From: an uncultured Lachnospiraceae bacterium
GTDB lineage: Bacteria > Bacillota > Clostridia > Lachnospirales > Lachnospiraceae
Reading direction: 5' to 3'
NCBI GenBank assembly: GCA_947628025.1
Contig: CANQYH010000174.1
Coordinates: 1-6,620 of the forward strand
DNA: 6,620 nucleotides
The notes under the pieces are model-generated. The model worked only from the letters and a program-made list of their open reading frames with translations, did not search any database and was not told the DNA's origin. This document shows, piece by piece, positions 5,097 to 6,620 of this stretch (position 1 is the first letter of the stretch; every line of letters starts with the position of its first letter). The translations under genes were made by a program, and so were the position numbers.

Positions 5097-6620
5097 TTAT
5101 TTCTTATACATCGGTCCGTAGGCCGCGCACGCCCTGTAATCCGCGCCCTCTTTGTCCATGCCGAACGCGTTCCAGGCCGCCGGACGGAAGATCTTCTCCG
5201 CCGGTACGTTGTGCATGCTGACCGGGATCCGCAGCATGGAGCACAGGGTGATCAGGTCCGCGCCGATATGGCCGTAGCTGATGGCTCCGTGGTTGGCGCC
5301 CCAGTTATTCATCACATCGTACGCCGTAGCGAACGGGGATCCGGTCTTCCCGTCGCATCTCGGCGTGAACCAGGTGCAGGGCCAGGTGTAATCGGTTCTC
5401 TTCCAGAGCACATCCGACACCTCGTCCGGCAGCCCGACGGTCCAGCCCTCGGCCAGCTGAAGCACCGGCCCCAGGCCTTTCACCAGATTCAGACGGATCA
5501 TCGTGACCGGCATCGTCGCCCGGGTCAGGAAACGGGAGGAATATCCGCCGCCGCGGAAATAACCGTTGTCCGCCGCGTTCCAGGTGGTCGCAGCCAGAAT
5601 CGCTTTCTGGTCCTCCTCCGTCACGTCCCACCACTGTTTCATCACGCCGTTGCCCTCCGCGTCCTTCGCCTCGCCGCAGGCGTCCAGGCAGGCCGCGCCG
5701 GAGTTGATCAGATGGATCAGGCCGCCGTTCGCTTTCGCGACGCCCTCCAGATCATAGCCGGTCGCTTTCTTGACTGCCTCCGGGCTCCAGTAGGTACGGA
5801 CATCCGCGAAGATCTGCGCCCGGTTGGTCAAAAGCTTCATGAACAGCATGCCCAGGCCGTTCAGCACGTCGTTCTCCGTCGCCAGGATATAGGGCTCCCT
5901 GGCTCCGTCCCAGTCAAAGGAGGTATTCAAAAGCGCCTCGGAGAAATCGCCGTTGGGATAGAAGTCGGTCCACTGTCTCTGGCCCTGGAAACCGGCGGCG
6001 ATCGCGTTATGCCCGATGGCTTCCTCAGAGAACCTGGCGTCCAGCTTGTCGCAGCCGCACATCAGCTCTTTGATGATGACCATCATCTTGACCACGAACT
6101 CCCAGTCCGCCTCTTTCTGCTCCGGGGACTTGCGGATAAACTCCGGATTCTTATCAAAGCCCTCCTTGCAGTACTCTTTCGTCCAGGCCAGGGCTCTCTC
6201 GTACTCATCGTGATCGTAAATGCCCTCCGTCATTCGGCGGATGATCTCCACCTCGTCCACGGACTCCACACGCATCCCCAGATACGACTCGATGAAATCC
6301 GTATCAATGATCGAACCGCCGATGCCCATGCAGGCGGAACCGATCTGCAGGTAGGATTTACCTCTCATGGAAGCTACCGCCACCGCGGCGCGTCCGAAGC
6401 GCAGGAGTTTTTCCTGTACGTCCTCCGGGATCGAACGGTCGTCCGCCTCGCAGACCTCATGTCCGTAGATCCCGAACGCCGGCAGACCTTTTTGTGCGTG
6501 GGTCGCCAACACGGACGCCAGATAAACGGCTCCCGGACGCTCGGTCCCATTGAAGCCCCAGACCGCCTTGATCGTATTGCGGTCCATATCCATGGTCTCC
6601 GCGCCGTAGCACCAGCAGGG
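5097..6620 (-). CDS. fucI: L-fucose isomerase (5' truncated by window)
   Basis: The frame runs from the window end to TAA at 5099-5097, so about 100 N-terminal residues lie outside; 507 are visible. FucI is a cytoplasmic, Mn-dependent hexameric ketol isomerase that converts L-fucose to L-fuculose, the first step of fucose catabolism; family members also accept D-arabinose. Similarity to the E. coli enzyme is clear throughout: CWCYGAET at the cut edge, VWGFNGTERPGAVYLA, YNAIAAGFQGQR-like HNAIAAGFQGQR, ATENDVLNG, FADVRTYWSPEA, YFRGGGYSSRFL, NWGANHG, and the end DYRACAAYGPMYKK. Counting from Met at 6593, the metal ligands and catalytic residues are Glu240 (ATEND), Asp264 (FADVR) and His435 (ANHG), corresponding to E. 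coli Glu337, Asp361 and His528. All are present. That Met is internal, because the homology continues upstream of it. No other fucose genes are in the window; they may lie beyond its end. A strong hairpin terminator follows the gene. Confidence 0.97.
   Translation of the reverse strand, partial: PCWCYGAETMDMDRNTIKAVWGFNGTERPGAVYLASVLATHAQKGLPAFGIYGHEVCEADDRSIPEDVQEKLLRFGRAAVAVASMRGKSYLQIGSACMGIGGSIIDTDFIESYLGMRVESVDEVEIIRRMTEGIYDHDEYERALAWTKEYCKEGFDKNPEFIRKSPEQKEADWEFVVKMMVIIKELMCGCDKLDARFSEEAIGHNAIAAGFQGQRQWTDFYPNGDFSEALLNTSFDWDGAREPYILATENDVLNGLGMLFMKLLTNRAQIFADVRTYWSPEAVKKATGYDLEGVAKANGGLIHLINSGAACLDACGEAKDAEGNGVMKQWWDVTEEDQKAILAATTWNAADNGYFRGGGYSSRFLTRATMPVTMIRLNLVKGLGPVLQLAEGWTVGLPDEVSDVLWKRTDYTWPCTWFTPRCDGKTGSPFATAYDVMNNWGANHGAISYGHIGADLITLCSMLRIPVSMHNVPAEKIFRPAAWNAFGMDKEGADYRACAAYGPMYKK

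Noticed and set aside
5036..5221. Plus-strand 61-codon frame starting in the terminator loop
   Set aside because: It is antisense to the end of fucI, without ribosome binding site or protein-like composition.

Overview
The window looks like chromosomal DNA from a moderately GC-rich member of the Clostridia (Lachnospiraceae-like is my best guess). This rests on the strong GGAGG-type ribosome binding sites, a TetR + ABC-2 exporter operon of a type common in gut Firmicutes, and a FucI-type L-fucose isomerase. No 16S or other phylogenetic marker is present, so the assignment is an inference.

Layout. (1) Positions 2-427, plus strand: the C-terminal half of an APH(3')-type aminoglycoside phosphotransferase, cut by the window start. 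Directly behind its stop lies a short remnant resembling the N-terminus of a carbon-nitrogen hydrolase (433-525). (2) Positions 653-3268, plus strand: a three-gene exporter operon made of a TetR/AcrR regulator, an ABC ATPase and an ABC-2 permease, the last two overlapping by ATGA. (3) About 3340-5010: a block visibly richer in A+T than both flanks. On the minus strand it holds a 370-codon gene whose N-terminal half resembles an EVE/PUA-like base-recognition fold and whose C-terminal half carries a PD-(D/E)XK nuclease signature with a QxxxY motif. Downstream of it on the same strand is a 26-codon hydrophobic mini-gene whose ribosome binding site and start codon sit in the loop of a perfect 9-bp inverted repeat. 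(4) Positions 5012-6620, minus strand: L-fucose isomerase (fucI), cut by the window end, followed by a strong hairpin terminator.

How they work together. The TetR protein probably controls the exporter behind it. The aminoglycoside kinase and the exporter may both be resistance or detoxification functions, but nothing visible links them. FucI belongs to sugar catabolism and is unrelated to its neighbours here. The AT-rich block looks like an insertion between two ordinary chromosomal genes. Its main gene is the best candidate for something undescribed: a possible single-gene modification-dependent restriction enzyme, accompanied by a small toxin-like peptide gene. Both functional ideas are inferences from motifs read by eye.
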